A stretch of 64,000 nt of DNA from assembly GCA_026686845.1 (NCBI GenBank), contig JAIVEN010000013.1:5600001-5664000 (forward strand). The letters are read 5' to 3'. The notes under the pieces were generated by a model. The model saw only the letters and a program-made list of their open reading frames with translations. It was not told the DNA's origin and did no database searches. The translations under genes and the position numbers were made by a program. The stretch is from Adenanthera pavonina. Taxonomy: Eukaryota; Streptophyta; Magnoliopsida; Fabales; Fabaceae. Of the stretch, positions 51,554 to 63,335 are shown piece by piece; within the stretch, counting starts at the first letter, position 1; the number at the start of each line of letters is the position of its first letter.

Positions 51554-51910
51554 ATTTTTGTTAGGTTGTTACATGTCTTATTTTCGTTTTCACACAAAGA
51601 GCTTCCATGCCATAGTGGTACTGTAGATGGCCGTGGTGCCTCCTTTGTTTCTGTCATAATGGTATTGTTTTGTTTCCTTTTCAATGTGTTTTTGGGTCTT
51701 TGGTCTTAGGGTACGACAAAACTTCTTGATAGCTTTTTCACAACCATTTTTCATCCATCTGGAAGAGTCCCTTACATACTAGAACCACAACACAGACAAC
51801 AATCAAGGCTACTGCTCATGGTGAAAGTTTCTTTTTTCTGCATAATAAATAACCCATGAAGAAAATTCTTTCTCTGACGATTCACAACAAACAAAAAACG
51901 CAAAAGTCAT

Positions 51911-54168
51911 TAAATAAAATTAGATTTCAGGCCTCATGCATTGCACTGATCTGAAGAGCAAACTGAACTATTCACAACTTAATTGTAAACGTTACAGCTT
52001 AGTAGTAGTGTAAGTTTTATGAATACACAGATAGATTAATATTGTTATTTCACTACTCATGAATACATCTGAATGGTAGGTAACAAGTCATCAAGTGAAA
52101 TAACATTTCAGGCCAAAAGAAAAAGTGAAATAATAGCATTATTGTCAGGTAACTTTTTTTGCTAATCTATTATTTTTCTCGTACATTTGGATTAGTCCCA
52201 CTTCTGTATTAACTTATTACCTTAATATATTCTGATGTTGTTCGGTTCAATGTACCCCGTCGATTAGTTCTTAAGCGTTCATATTCAATTAAATATTGAT
52301 TTCATTATATATTTAAATATCGAATGACGTGCAACATTAATTTTGGTGGGATTGACAAATTCAAATTAAATAATTGTTTACCAAAAAAAGTTTAGGAAAA
52401 CCTCAAATGAAAAAAAAAAGGTATTGAATTGACTCCATCAACATGAAACTGGATTATGAACTTTGTTTGTTTGACTAAAAGAAAAGAAAAGAAAAGATTA
52501 TTCAACGTCGAATTTTGACAGATGATGGAATTTAATTTATCGTGAACAAAAAAATTCAGTCATAGCGATGAGATTGTACGGTTCTTTTTAATTTTTTTTT
52601 TCTTTTGCCACAGATTGTTTACATATTTTATTTTAATTGAACTAACAAATGGTCAGGAAATCCAAGGAAGTACCAATAACATATATAATTAGTGAACGTT
52701 GCGTTCTGATTAATTAATTGAATGGGGATTCATATTTTTTAAATATTTTGAAAATTAAATTATTCATCTTAATTTTAAATAAATACAAAGACATAATATC
52801 CACCAAAATCACAGTTCAAGTGATATGTCAATTCCCTGGCAAAAAAAGTGAGATGTCCATTAATTATTCAAGCGATTACAATTAATATTGTTATATTTTT
52901 CATATTATTTTTTGTATAGAAGAAAGTATGACTAGAAAACTAAAAATAAGAAGGGAGGGAGTGCCAAAGTCCATACCTGGACCTTGGATCTTCACAAAAG
53001 TTTTAAAATATGGATTCCTTCGGTCCAATAAAGTTTCTTCCTTTGTCCCCACAGCTAATTCTCCTTTAAAATAATCCACACAGGATGGCCTTTCAATGGC
53101 TAAAATGGTCTTTCGGTTGGAGTAAGAGTGCCAATTTCATGCAAACCGGCACTACTCATATGCATAGTAATAAAAAATTCAAATAAGGGAAAAGAAATAA
53201 AATATTTTCAAAACAATTCTAGAAATTTGTTAAATTTCTAATAGGTTTCAAGGTACTAATTTGAAAAAAATAAGAAAATGATGCTTTGACCCTGATATAC
53301 ATGGATCAATTGGAAATATGTGTTGAAACAATTGGAAATATTTATGGATCAGGGACAATATTTCCTACACAATTGATGATAATCTATTTTCCAACTTATA
53401 CATGGAGATTTATAACTGATCCAGAGATTTCAAACTGACCTACTCACTGATAAAAGCGTCATTTTCTATATTTCCCATTCAATTGGTATCTTGGAACCTA
53501 TTAGAAATTGGGAAAAAGACATTTTAGGATCCACAATTGGAAATATTTTTTTTCAATGACCCAATTGAAAAATTCAGTAGTTCTATAAACTGAATTCCCA
53601 ACTTGAATTAACTGAATTTTCCATTGGTACTGTTTATTTGTCAATATTTTTCTATACAGGTCATAAAATGTCTTTTTCCCTAATTTTAGAAGTTCCGAGA
53701 ATATCCTTTTAAAAAATATTTTTTATGGTAATTATATGGAATTTTCCCTTCAAATAATATGACAATAGATTCGGATTCTAGTTGATTATCTAAATATAGT
53801 TCGGTTCTTAAATTTGTACATCTATATACCTGCAGATTCAAATAACTTGGCCAATATTAATAACAAATAACAAGATGTCACAACAAAAAAATGTTATTTC
53901 TTCCACACGCACGTTTGGATATACATTGATATTTCATAGTGACGTTGCCAGTAGAACACCTCTTCCTTGAGATGACAATGGAAGAACGAACAATCTTCAG
54001 AAACACCGGGTAAAGTGCTGAAATGCCCTTAGAATTATTGGTCCTGTTAGATATGAAACAAGAAAGGGGATACATTCAACCAACGTGAATCAATGAAAGA
54101 GAATATTTTTAATCAAATCAAAGACATGAACATAAATGAATACTGAAAAGATGAACCTCGCACCAGCT
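51911..54168. other. Intergenic stretch between CRK-3 and CRK-4
   Basis: AT-rich DNA without a recognisable gene. 53580-53690 resembles 32510-32635 (a dispersed repeat), and phrases built on CAATTGGAAATAT repeat in both directions between 53290 and 53660, hinting at a small inverted-repeat element whose ends I could not fix. Confidence 0.45.
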
Positions 54169-56977
54169 TCATCGAGGAAAGAGTTCACTCTTAGACATTT
54201 CATTAAAAGATGACGGCTTGGAATTCAAAGAAGATTGATGCAAAAGTGATTCTGCTGCCGTATTTTGAGTTGGATTCTCTCTACTGTGCATGATAGAACG
54301 CGCAGGTTCACTTGGAGATGGTAGTTCAATGGAAAGATTACTAAGATAAGAAACAATTTGAGTCATTGTTGGCCTGTCATCTGGACTTTCTTGAACACAT
54401 AATAGCCCAATTTGCACACATTTTATCACTTCAATTTGAGAACAAGATTCCACTAAAAAAGGGTCCAACATTTGTAATGGGTGCTCCGTCATTCCATTGC
54501 TTCCAAGCCTGTAATAATTTGTTAAATGACTTGATAATCAACAGCATGGTCTTCGTTTTTCTCCTTCATTATTTGTGCATCAAATAGATGTGAAAATAAT
54601 CAAGTAGAAACAAGAATCAACTTGTATTCAATACTCACATTAGTCAAGAGGCGTGATTCGTAAGATCTAACATTCATTTTGCTGCTAATTATTTCTGAAA
54701 TTATAACTCCAAAACTAAATATATCTGATTTCTCTTAAAATTATCTATACATTAAATATTCTGAAGATATGTAACCACTAAACCAAAAGAATAAAACCAA
54801 AGTTAGGATATTATTATAAAGACAAAGGAAACAAATATAAACATTGTAAATAAAAAAGAAACTATAAGTTATGGAGGAAAAAAAAAGAAACTTTAAGAAA
54901 AATCGTCAAGTTATTATGTAGGATGAAGGAATGTTGACATTGTATGTGGGATGTGTCATTTTGTTTCTTATGCAAATATGTTTAAGATGCAGCTCAAGAG
55001 TAAGCGTACCAAGAATAATGGGGTAGGACTTACTATGTTCCAATAATTCTACTCGTATAGCCATGGTTTTTATCAAGAGCAATCATCCTTACCATACCAA
55101 AATCAGATATTTTTGGATTCATCTTGCTATCTAATAAAACATTATTAGGTTTAAGATCACAATGAATAAGTTTTGAGTGAGAATATTCATGTAGCTAAAT
55201 AAGTCCTCGAGCAATTCCACCAATTATTTTGAAATGCTCGGACCAATTTAATCGTCTTTGTTTTTCATGATCTACACAAAATAAGTCAAATAATGAAAAA
55301 AATAAGTGATGAGAAATTTGTTGAATTTTGGCTAAAAAATAAAATAGTTGAATAAAAAATTTCATGTGAAAAAATTGCATAATGATAAAACTTCAACAAG
55401 AAGGTGAAACTAAGGTTCGAAGTTCCATGCAAAATAAAAGAAATCAATACTTTTGTTAGGCACATATTCATAAACAAGAATTTTTTCTTGTTCTTCCAAG
55501 CAAAATCCTAATAAAGCCACCAGGTTTCTATGCTGAAATTTGGCTATCAATAAAATTTCATTCTTGAATTCTGATGCTCCTTGTACAGAACATTTTGAGA
55601 GTCTCTTTGAAGCAATTTCTCGTCCATCATGAAGAATGCCCTAAAAAATTATTCAATGAAGATATATAAGTTTTTTTTTTTTTTTGCGTCAATAAGGATG
55701 AAATTCTTTCGTTCAAAGGAAACAACATGGCACTACAATACATAAGATGTATAAGATTAATTATTCGTTAGTTCAGTATATTACCTTGTATACTTCTCCA
55801 AATCCACCTTTGCCTTTTTCTGTTGTCATAAGAACACTTATTTGTTGCAGCTTCAATAGTAGCCAGATTAAATCGCAAGGACTTCAGGTTTGAACTTTCT
55901 TCTCCGACTACCAATATGACAATGATCAAAACATTATAAGCAAGCCAAAAGTAAAAACGTTCTTTAAGCTTAAAAGTAAACAGGTATACGTAAATTACAG
56001 TTTTCTCTAAGAATAGCTTGCTTGCCCTTCCATATTTTTCTCCTTAGTAAATAGCAGCTCATACAAAAAAGCGTCGCTGAAATGATAACGGGGACAACAA
56101 TGATGACAATAATTCGTGATCCGCTATCTCTTCCTGAGAACATAACAAGAAGCAAATATGTTATTTCCGTGCCATTAATAAAAAAACTATTATTTTATTT
56201 TCCAAAAGATAACATAATATTGTTCATGGTTATCAAAAGGAGAAAAAAACAGAGCAACTGTATATTATTCCAACATTTTTTTAATCGGTTAATCTTTCTG
56301 TTGTGCAACGTTGTATTGCACTAGGAGGAGAGAGACTCATAGGAGTTGTGTTGCAAGCACTCTTTCTACAAAGCACATTGTAAGAAATGGAATGAAAAAA
56401 TAATTTTGAAGATGAGAAATATCCAACAAAATGATAGGTGAATTGATAATATTTGAGGAGTTGGAATTAAGGAGTTCATATATCTCAAATGATAATTATT
56501 TTTTTGCCAATTGAAGTTATGGGACTGGACAATAGATGATAATTTACTTACTGTTTATTTTGTAAGAGAACAAAAATATCTGTCATTTTTTTTTTTGAAT
56601 TTTCTAAAAGAAACACATTTTCTTTACAAAATAGACGAAAATATATTCTCAGATTGTCAACAGTTAGATAGGTGGTTATATATAATGTATTTTGGAGAAA
56701 AATAGAAACAAAATGAAAATGGGTGCAAAGTCAGAAAATGAATTCTATACGTAATCATACTTTTTGGCACTGCTTTTGGAGCTTAGACAATCTAATTTAG
56801 AATGCAACAAATAGAAAGAAAAGAAAAAAAGATGCTTCACCAATGGATGATACCTGATGCCCCGGTCATTAAGAAGTGAGTATTCTGTGAATATAAATTG
56901 TTACCTGACGGTGAAGGCGCAGTTGATGCTTTGCTTATATTATAAAATGGGCGCATATCGTATCCAATGTTACAACC

Positions 56978-57275
56978 TGCTAAGGATTGAACTTGTACTG
57001 TAAGCCTATTTACTACTATTGGGCCCTTGTATTTACTTTAGCCCACTCTTCCTCTCTCTGCTTGTCATTGTTTCTTGTCTTTTCTTTATCGTACAGTGTA
57101 GTGGAGGCAGGACACAGAGTAGTGCTCGTCCCTCATGTACAGAGATTAAGGTTGCTCATCTTGTGCGTCTCTCTTAGGGCATTCTTATCTTGTAATTCTT
57201 GGTTTCTATATAATCCACACTGTACACTTGAATACGACACACAATATTCATCATACTTTAAGAGACTTTCTTACT
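56978..57275 (+). repeat. 5' LTR of Ale element (298 bp)
   Basis: Opens TGCTAAGGATTG (the 3' LTR has TGTTAAGG) and ends TTCTTACT against the primer site. Ending in CT rather than CA is unusual but both LTRs agree. A TATATAA box lies near 57210. Confidence 0.88.
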
Positions 57276-57287
57276 TGGTATCAGAGC
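57276..57287 (+). other. Primer-binding site of Ale element
   Basis: TGGTATCAGAGC, complementary to initiator tRNA-Met, directly after the 5' LTR. Confidence 0.9.
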
Positions 57288-57298
57288 AGCCCAGAATC

Positions 57299-60200
57299 AT
57301 GGAGTCCGATAACGCTGTCGCCTCCAAGACTGAAGTTGCAGTTGAAGAGAAGGAGAAAGATCAAATGTCATCAACAATTTCGGAGACAAACACAGCTCCA
57401 ATCGAAGAGCAATCGAAGAATCAAATGCCCATTAACATTACGCAAAACTTGAAGGATACTGTAAGCCCTAACAGTGTCTTTTTCAATGCTTAAAGGATAG
57501 CCTCCCTTTTCATTCAAACATGTTCCATCGAGTTGGATCAGAACAACTTCTTGTTGTGGCACTCTGTGACACAGTTGCTTATCAAGGGTAACAACCTCGA
57601 GAGCCACATTGTTGACAATTCAGACAAACCGCCGGAGTTCATACTGGATGGCAATAAGATCAGGAAAAATCCGGCCTACATAGAATGGACCACCACTGAC
57701 TAGCTTCTACTCGGGTAGTTGCTCAACTCAATGACCATTGAGGTTGCTTCTCAATTGATTGGCAACACCACTACTCTTGCTCTATGGAAGGCAACAAGAA
57801 ATTTAGTTGGAGTTCAATCTTGTTCGAAGGTGACCCTCCTCAAAACCAAGTTTCAGATGACTAGGAAGGGAACAATGAAGATGGGGGATTATTTGTGTAA
57901 AATGAAAGGAATAGCGGATCAACTGGACTTAGCAGGTTGTTCTATTTCTTCTGATGATCTTATTACTCAAATCCTCGCAGGTCTGGATGCAGATTACAAC
58001 CCTATGGTTGTGCAACTTGCTGACAAGATGGACTTAACCTGGATCGATTTGCAAGCTTCACTACTAACTTATGAAACTCAGATGCAACAACTTAACCAGT
58101 TCAATGGCCTCAACATTGGGTCATCGGCAAATTTGGTGATACAGAAGAATGAAGGAGGAATGAGAAACTTCAATGATCCACCCAGAGGAAATTGGCGTGC
58201 TCCAAATCAGAGGAATTTTAGAGGTGGTAGAGGCCGTGGAGGAAGAAACTATAGGTCCAATAATAGGCTTATATGTCAAGTCTGCAACAAAGTTGGACAT
58301 ATTGCCACCAACTGTTTCTTTCGATTTGACAAGAACTATGGACAACAATCGTCTCATGGACGCAACCAGTTTCCAAATGATAACTCTTCATACTTAGCTT
58401 TTCATGCTACCCCTGATGTAGTTGCTAACCATTCCTGGTACATGGATAACGGAACTAATAATCATGTCACCAATAGTCCCAACAACATTGATTCAGTGAA
58501 CAACTCTGGTAAGACAATTCCTATCACTATTACTGTGGCTAATGGTACTAAAGCTAAAGTTGAGAACATTGGCAATTCTAGTTTGAGATGCAACCAAAAA
58601 ACTCTTCAATTGAAAAATATTCTGCTTGTTCCTTCAGCTCCTAAAAGTCTGATAAGTGTGTCAAGATTGGTCAAAGATAATGATGTTGCTGTCTTGTTTG
58701 ACTTATTTGATTGTTTGGTATTGGATAAGGTGACGGGGAAGGTAATTCTGCAAGGAAAAATCAAGCACGGGCTCTATCCCTTTGATAGGAAGCTAGAAAG
58801 AGAATCTGTTGATGGTCTGCTGAGTCAACAAAGGAGCTTGAAAGTTTTTAGTTGTGAAGTCAGTAGCAGCTTTGATAATGTAGTTAAACTTACTAGAAAT
58901 GAAATTTGGCATAGAAAGCTAGGGCATCCTTCTAGTAAAATTTTGTTTCAAGTTCTAGCCAAGTGTAATGTGCAAATCGGAAAGAATAATAATAATCACT
59001 TTTTCTGTGAAGCCTGCCAACTTGGCAAGTCACATTTACTACCATTTAAACAATCTGTGTCACATGCTGATCATCCATTAGATCTCATTCATACTGATGT
59101 TTGGGGGCCTTCTCCCGTCAATTCTACTTCTGGTTGCAAGTATTACATAGTCTTCATATATGACTATAGTAGATACTCATGGTTGTTTCCACTTAAGCAG
59201 AAGAGTGATGCAGTTATTGTTTTTAAACAATTCAAAGCTATGGTTGAGAACTACTTTGATCGAAAGATAAAAGTAATCCAAAGTGATTGGGGAGGAGAAT
59301 TTAGGGCTTTTCTTGAGGTCACTTAGAACAGTGGGATAGTTTTTAGATAATCCTGTTCGTACACCTCCGCTCAGAACGGAAGGGCAAAGAGAAAACATCG
59401 CCATATAGTTGAGATTGGCTTGACTTTACTGGCCCAAGCCAAAATGCCCTTGTACTATTGGGTTGAAGCCTTCCAAACTGCTATCTTCATCATAAATAGG
59501 TTGCCAACTGAGATTTTGAAAGGGCGATGTCCTTATGAGCAGATGTATAACAAAGAACCCGATTACATGTCCTTGAAGCCATTTGGCTGTGCCTGTTATC
59601 CATGCTTAAGACCCTATAATTGTCACAAACTACAATTCCATAGTCAAAAATGTGTCTTCTTGGGGTACAGTTCAGCACATAAAGGCTTTAGATGTTTGAG
59701 CTCAACCGGAAGAATCTATACTTCTAGACATGTAGTTTTCAATGAGCATAATTACCCATTCGCTGGAGGTTTTCTACATAAGAGGGAAAATCCTTCTGAT
59801 ATGTTAGTTCCAACTAACAGTGTTCATTTACAACATTTTGATAGGTTAACTCCTGGAGTTGCAACTGATCCAACCACCTTCAAACCAGCTAAATCAAATC
59901 CAGAAGAAGAAGAAGAAGTTTCTGCTGATTCGGACAACTAAACTCCTGACCCTGTGGACAGTACAAATACCAATGTAGAGGACAATATAAGTACTTCAAA
60001 ACACATTTCACAACACCACAACTCAGACAGTGGAGATATCAATCAGAGTGGTGTTAACATTGATTTGCCAACTGAAGAACAAATAACAGAACAGCCACAA
60101 CTTGAACCACAAACACAAGATGTTGAACATCGCATGATCACTCGAAGCAAGAGTGGAATCTATAAGCCAAAGCATCCCTTCACTTGATTGACTCATGCAA

Positions 60201-61740
60201 AAATTGAAGCATAATCAGAGCCAAGAACAGTAAAGGAAGCACTAAGTAATCCTCTCTGGAAAACGGCCATGCAATAGGAAATGGATGCTCTAATAAAAAA
60301 TAACACCTGGACTCTTGTGGCCTATGATGGTAAGTCTAATCTTGTTGATTGCAAATGGGTGTTTAAGAACAAATTCAATTCACAGGGAGAAATAGATAGA
60401 CACAAAGTGAGGCTTGTGGCTAAGGGGTTTCAACAAGATCCTTGGCTAGACTTTGGCGAAACCTATTCTCCAGTAGTTAAATACACTACTATTAGAGTCA
60501 TATTATCGCTAGCTGTGTCTTTTGGCTAGAGTGTTAGGCAACTAGATATTAACAATGCTTTCTTGAATGGTTATCTTGATGAACCTGTTTTTATGAGACA
60601 ACCTGAGGGCTTTGTAGAACCAACTAAATCTTCATATGTCTGCAAGCTATCTAAGGCACTATATGGCCTAAGACAAGCACCTCGTGCTTGGTTTGAAAGG
60701 TTGAAAAATGTGCTGGTTAATTGGGGATTCAAGAATTTGATAAGTGATAACTCTGTTTTCATGCTGAAAGAAAAGTGTGTTGTAATATTCGCCCTAGTTT
60801 ATGTTGATGATATTATCGTGACTAGGAATGATCACAAGTGTTTAACCAGGTTCATCAATGACCTAAATGGATTATTTTCCTTGAAAGATTTGGGTTGTTT
60901 GCATTATTTCTTAGGCATTAAGGTTTCAAGAAATGAGGCTAGGCTACATCTTAGTCAAGGCAAATATACAGCTAACTTGCTAAAAAAGTTTGACATGCTG
61001 ACAACATCTCCCTGCCCCACTCCTATGGCAACAGGGAAAATAATTCTAGCCTCAGGTGGAAAACCCTTAAAGGATCCTACAACTTATAGAAAGTTAATTG
61101 GTGCCTTACAATATTTAACCATCACTCGGCCTGACATATGCTACTCAGTAAACAAACTTAGCCAATTTCTTAATGCTCCCCAAGACATTCATTTACAAGT
61201 TGCAAAAAGAATACTGCGATACTTGAAAGGCACATGGAACATGGGAATATACATCACACCTGCCACATGGCTTGATATTATTAGCTTCACTGATCCTGAT
61301 TGGGCAGTGGACATTAACAATAGAAAATCAATAGCTGGTTTTTGCGTTTACTTTGGCAACAATCTTGTGTCCTGGGCATCAAAGAAGCAGAGGGTAGTCT
61401 CTAGATCCAGCACTGAATCAGAATATAAAGGCTTAGCTGATTTGGCAGCTGAGATATGCTGGTTAACTTCACTTCTTCAAGAACTTGAATTCCTCTTTCT
61501 AGCACTCCAATCATTTGATGCGACAACTTAAGTGCAAATGCACTCGCTGCCAATCCCGTTCAACATGCTCGGACCAAACACATTGAGATAGATATACACT
61601 TCATCAGAAATCAGGTTCTCCAAGGAAAACTTGATGTTAGATATGTTCCCTCAAGCAATCAAATAGCCGATTGTATGACAAAGCCTTTGTCTCATACTTT
61701 GTTTACTACTCTACAAAGCAAACTCAGGGTGATTACACCA
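57299..61740 (+). pseudogene. Ale-type copia gag-pol (decayed)
   Basis: Gag starts at ATG 57299 and meets a stop near 57491. The main open stretch (57719-59326) holds the gag core, an RGG-rich region, the zinc knuckle CQVCNKVGHIATNC (about 58274), a protease site reading D-N-G where D-S-G is usual (about 58444), and the integrase zinc region and core (HTDVWGP, QSDWGGEF). Stops follow at 59326 and near 59350. In the next block the integrase motif reads QNGRAKRKH, so the catalytic Glu is Lys. RT (60281-60880) has LDINNAFLNG and YVDD (about 60800). RNase H (about 61280-61740) shows DPDWAVDINNRKSIAG and a frameshift near 61530. Confidence 0.9.
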
Positions 61741-61750
61741 CTCTCTCGTT

Positions 61751-61759
61751 TGAGGGGGG
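61751..61759 (+). other. Polypurine tract of Ale element
   Basis: TGAGGGGGG immediately upstream of the 3' LTR. It also encodes the last codons (RGG) of pol. Confidence 0.85.
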
Positions 61760-62057
61760 TGTTAAGGATTGAACTTATACTATAAGCCCATTTACTACTA
61801 TTGGGCCCTTGTATTTACTTTAGCCCACTCTTCCTCTCTCTGCTTGTCATTGTTTCTTGTCTTTTCTTTATCGTACAGTGTAGTGGAGGTAGGACACAGA
61901 GTAGTGCCTGTCCCTCATGTACAGAGATTAAGGTCGTTCGTCTTGTGCGTCTCCCTTAGGGCATTCTTATCTTGTAATTCTTGGTTTCTATATAACCCAC
62001 ACTTTACACTTGAATAGGACACACAATATTCATCATACTTTAAGAGATTTTCTTACT
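61760..62057 (+). repeat. 3' LTR of Ale element (298 bp)
   Basis: Same length as the 5' LTR with few differences by eye, suggesting a fairly recent insertion relative to the surrounding older elements. It ends TTCTTACT before the CAACC duplication. Confidence 0.88.
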
Positions 62058-62751
62058 CAACCTGAGAGCAAAACCATTGCATGAGGGCTTCCGGCACAAC
62101 AACACCCAAACTTCCTACTGTCTTCATCACAGCACATATGAAGCTATTGAAAGGCCATTTCGAAGCACTTGTGACAGTCTGAAGCAGTCAAATCCGGCAT
62201 ACACTGCCCTAACCCATACAGTTTCTACAGTTTCTGCGTGGTCATGAATTGCTCTTCACCGGTGCCAAATTTCTTATCAGGCAAGGTTGAATTCGCATTT
62301 TTTTGTGGCCACATATCTTAAAAGCTCCCACGGTGTTTGATTGAAACGACTCTGGTCAAAGATTTCTATCTTGTTATTCAACCAAGAGACACTTCCAGGG
62401 AGTAAGCTATCGAACTCGAAGGATTGGCTGGTATAACACAACATGCGCAGATCATAGTATATGATGTACGATGTTCTGTTAGGGCAAGACCGTAATGTTT
62501 CTTCGGCTGCAACTATGACGCAGTGTTGACATGTGGTGGGATAGACATCCCCATGGCAAAGAAGCTGTCCACTGATAGAAACTGAGGTTCCCCAACCGGC
62601 GACTGTAGTGTAAAAGCCAGTGTCTTGGGTAGCATTAGAGGTGAGATAGGTGAAAAGGGCTTTCTGTAACGTCCGGCCGCTATTCTGGATTGACGACTGT
62701 CCCCACAAACCAACACAAGAACTTTTGGTGTGATTTGTCCTCATTCACACA

Positions 62752-62825
62752 CCTCCTTCCCAAGAGGTCACCCATCCCCAAATTGCTCTAGGTTAAGCAC
62801 GCTTAACTGAGGAGTTCTTAAGGGA
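62752..62825 (-). promoter_or_regulatory. 5S rRNA-like Pol III promoter in Cassandra 3' LTR
   Basis: The minus strand reads GAACTCCTCAGTTAAGCGTG (box A region of 5S rRNA) and then GGATGGGTGACCTCTTGGGA (box C region). Spacing and order match the internal control region of plant 5S genes, with the intermediate element degenerate. It is not a full 5S gene. Confidence 0.85.
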
Positions 62826-63159
62826 TAGACTACCGAAAAGATAGATGCATCTTGTTGGTATAGGTATTACCTATCAATTCCTTTAAGCTATCTTTAACCG
62901 TATAGTCCCATACCTATACAGTCTCTGGATCCCTCTCGTTCTGGTATGTATTCGATTCATTCATATGCCTCTCCCGCTTAGAAGCCTGCCAGGAGCCGTT
63001 CCTTGTCGGTGTCTCATTACTTTATCCTCATCACTTTATCTGAGCCCCACTATTCTTGCACCGGCGATCACTCCCCGCCCTCATCAGCGCCCGGATGTCA
63101 CATGCCCACTAGCTTCCGCTTGGTTCATCCCCGAACCATACCGTACTGAGAGAGGTTGG

Positions 63160-63171
63160 GCTCTGATACCA
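63160..63171 (-). other. Primer-binding site of Cassandra
   Basis: The minus strand reads TGGTATCAGAGC, complementary to initiator tRNA-Met, two bases after the 5' LTR end at 63174. Confidence 0.92.
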
Positions 63172-63260
63172 ACTGTAACGTCCAGCCGCTATTCTGGATT
63201 GACGATTGTCCCTACAAACCAGCACAAGCCATTTTAGTGTGCTTTGTCCTCACTCACACA

Positions 63261-63335
63261 CCTCCTTCCCAGGAGGTCACCCATCCCCAAATTGTTCCAG
63301 GTCAAGTACGCTTAACTGAGGAGTTCTAAAGGGAT
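63261..63335 (-). promoter_or_regulatory. 5S rRNA-like Pol III promoter in Cassandra 5' LTR
   Basis: The minus strand reads GAACTCCTCAGTTAAGCGTA then, after a degenerate centre, GGATGGGTGACCTCCTGGGA. The box C part is identical to typical plant 5S rRNA as I recall it. This copy would drive transcription of the element. Confidence 0.85.

Larger units (their letters stand above)
43269..51718 (+). mobile_element. Solo LTR, long-LTR family 1, copy B, in CRK-3 exon and itself interrupted
   Basis: Starts TGTAACAATCC right after GAACT (43264-43268) and ends GGGTACGACA before AAACT (51719-51723), a 5-bp duplication with one change. Its own sequence is 43269-45747, 48162-48186 and 51554-51718, about 2.67 kb in all, matching copy C in length. 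Its tail repeats the same GCC-GTGG-GCC-type boxes as the ends of copies A and C. It carries the palindrome ATACCACGTGGTAT at 44480-44493. No coding region. Confidence 0.75.
41445..51900 (-). pseudogene. CRK-3: truncated tandem copy of CRK-2, split by nested retrotransposons
   Basis: 41445-41788 matches the last exon of CRK-2 nearly throughout. 42028-42135 is a shortened activation-segment exon, 42415-42910 the catalytic-loop exon (split by a MITE), and 43085-43268 the VAVK exon. That exon stops at GCCCAGAACT and resumes at 51719 with AAACTTCTTGATAGC, after 8.45 kb of inserted LTRs. From 51772 it joins directly to remains of the membrane exon (to about 51900), so the glycine-loop exon is missing. 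No DUF26 region remains. Frameshifts and stops run throughout. Order and similarity show it arose by tandem duplication with CRK-2 and then decayed. Confidence 0.85.
56978..62057 (+). mobile_element. Ale/Retrofit-type Ty1-copia element, full length (5080 bp)
   Basis: Two 298-bp LTRs (56978-57275 and 61760-62057), a primer site, one decayed gag-pol and a purine tract. A perfect 5-bp duplication CAACC flanks it (56973-56977 and 62058-62062) inside the second DUF26 domain of CRK-4, in opposite orientation to the gene. The 5-kb size, short LTRs, RT wording (VRQLDINNAFLNGYL) and the closing LRGGV before the LTR fit the Ale lineage. Confidence 0.9.

Noticed and set aside
43269..51718. One LTR retrotransposon with copy B as 5' LTR and copy C as 3' LTR
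   Set aside because: There is no internal domain between them once element D is removed, and the tail after copy C completes copy B, so nesting explains more.
57228..57607. Small ORFs overlapping the Ale leader and gag
   Set aside because: They are other-frame shadows of the gag region.
62752..63335. 5S rRNA genes
   Set aside because: Only box A and box C regions match; the centre is degenerate and each copy is embedded in a Cassandra LTR. They are promoter-like parts of the element, not rRNA genes.
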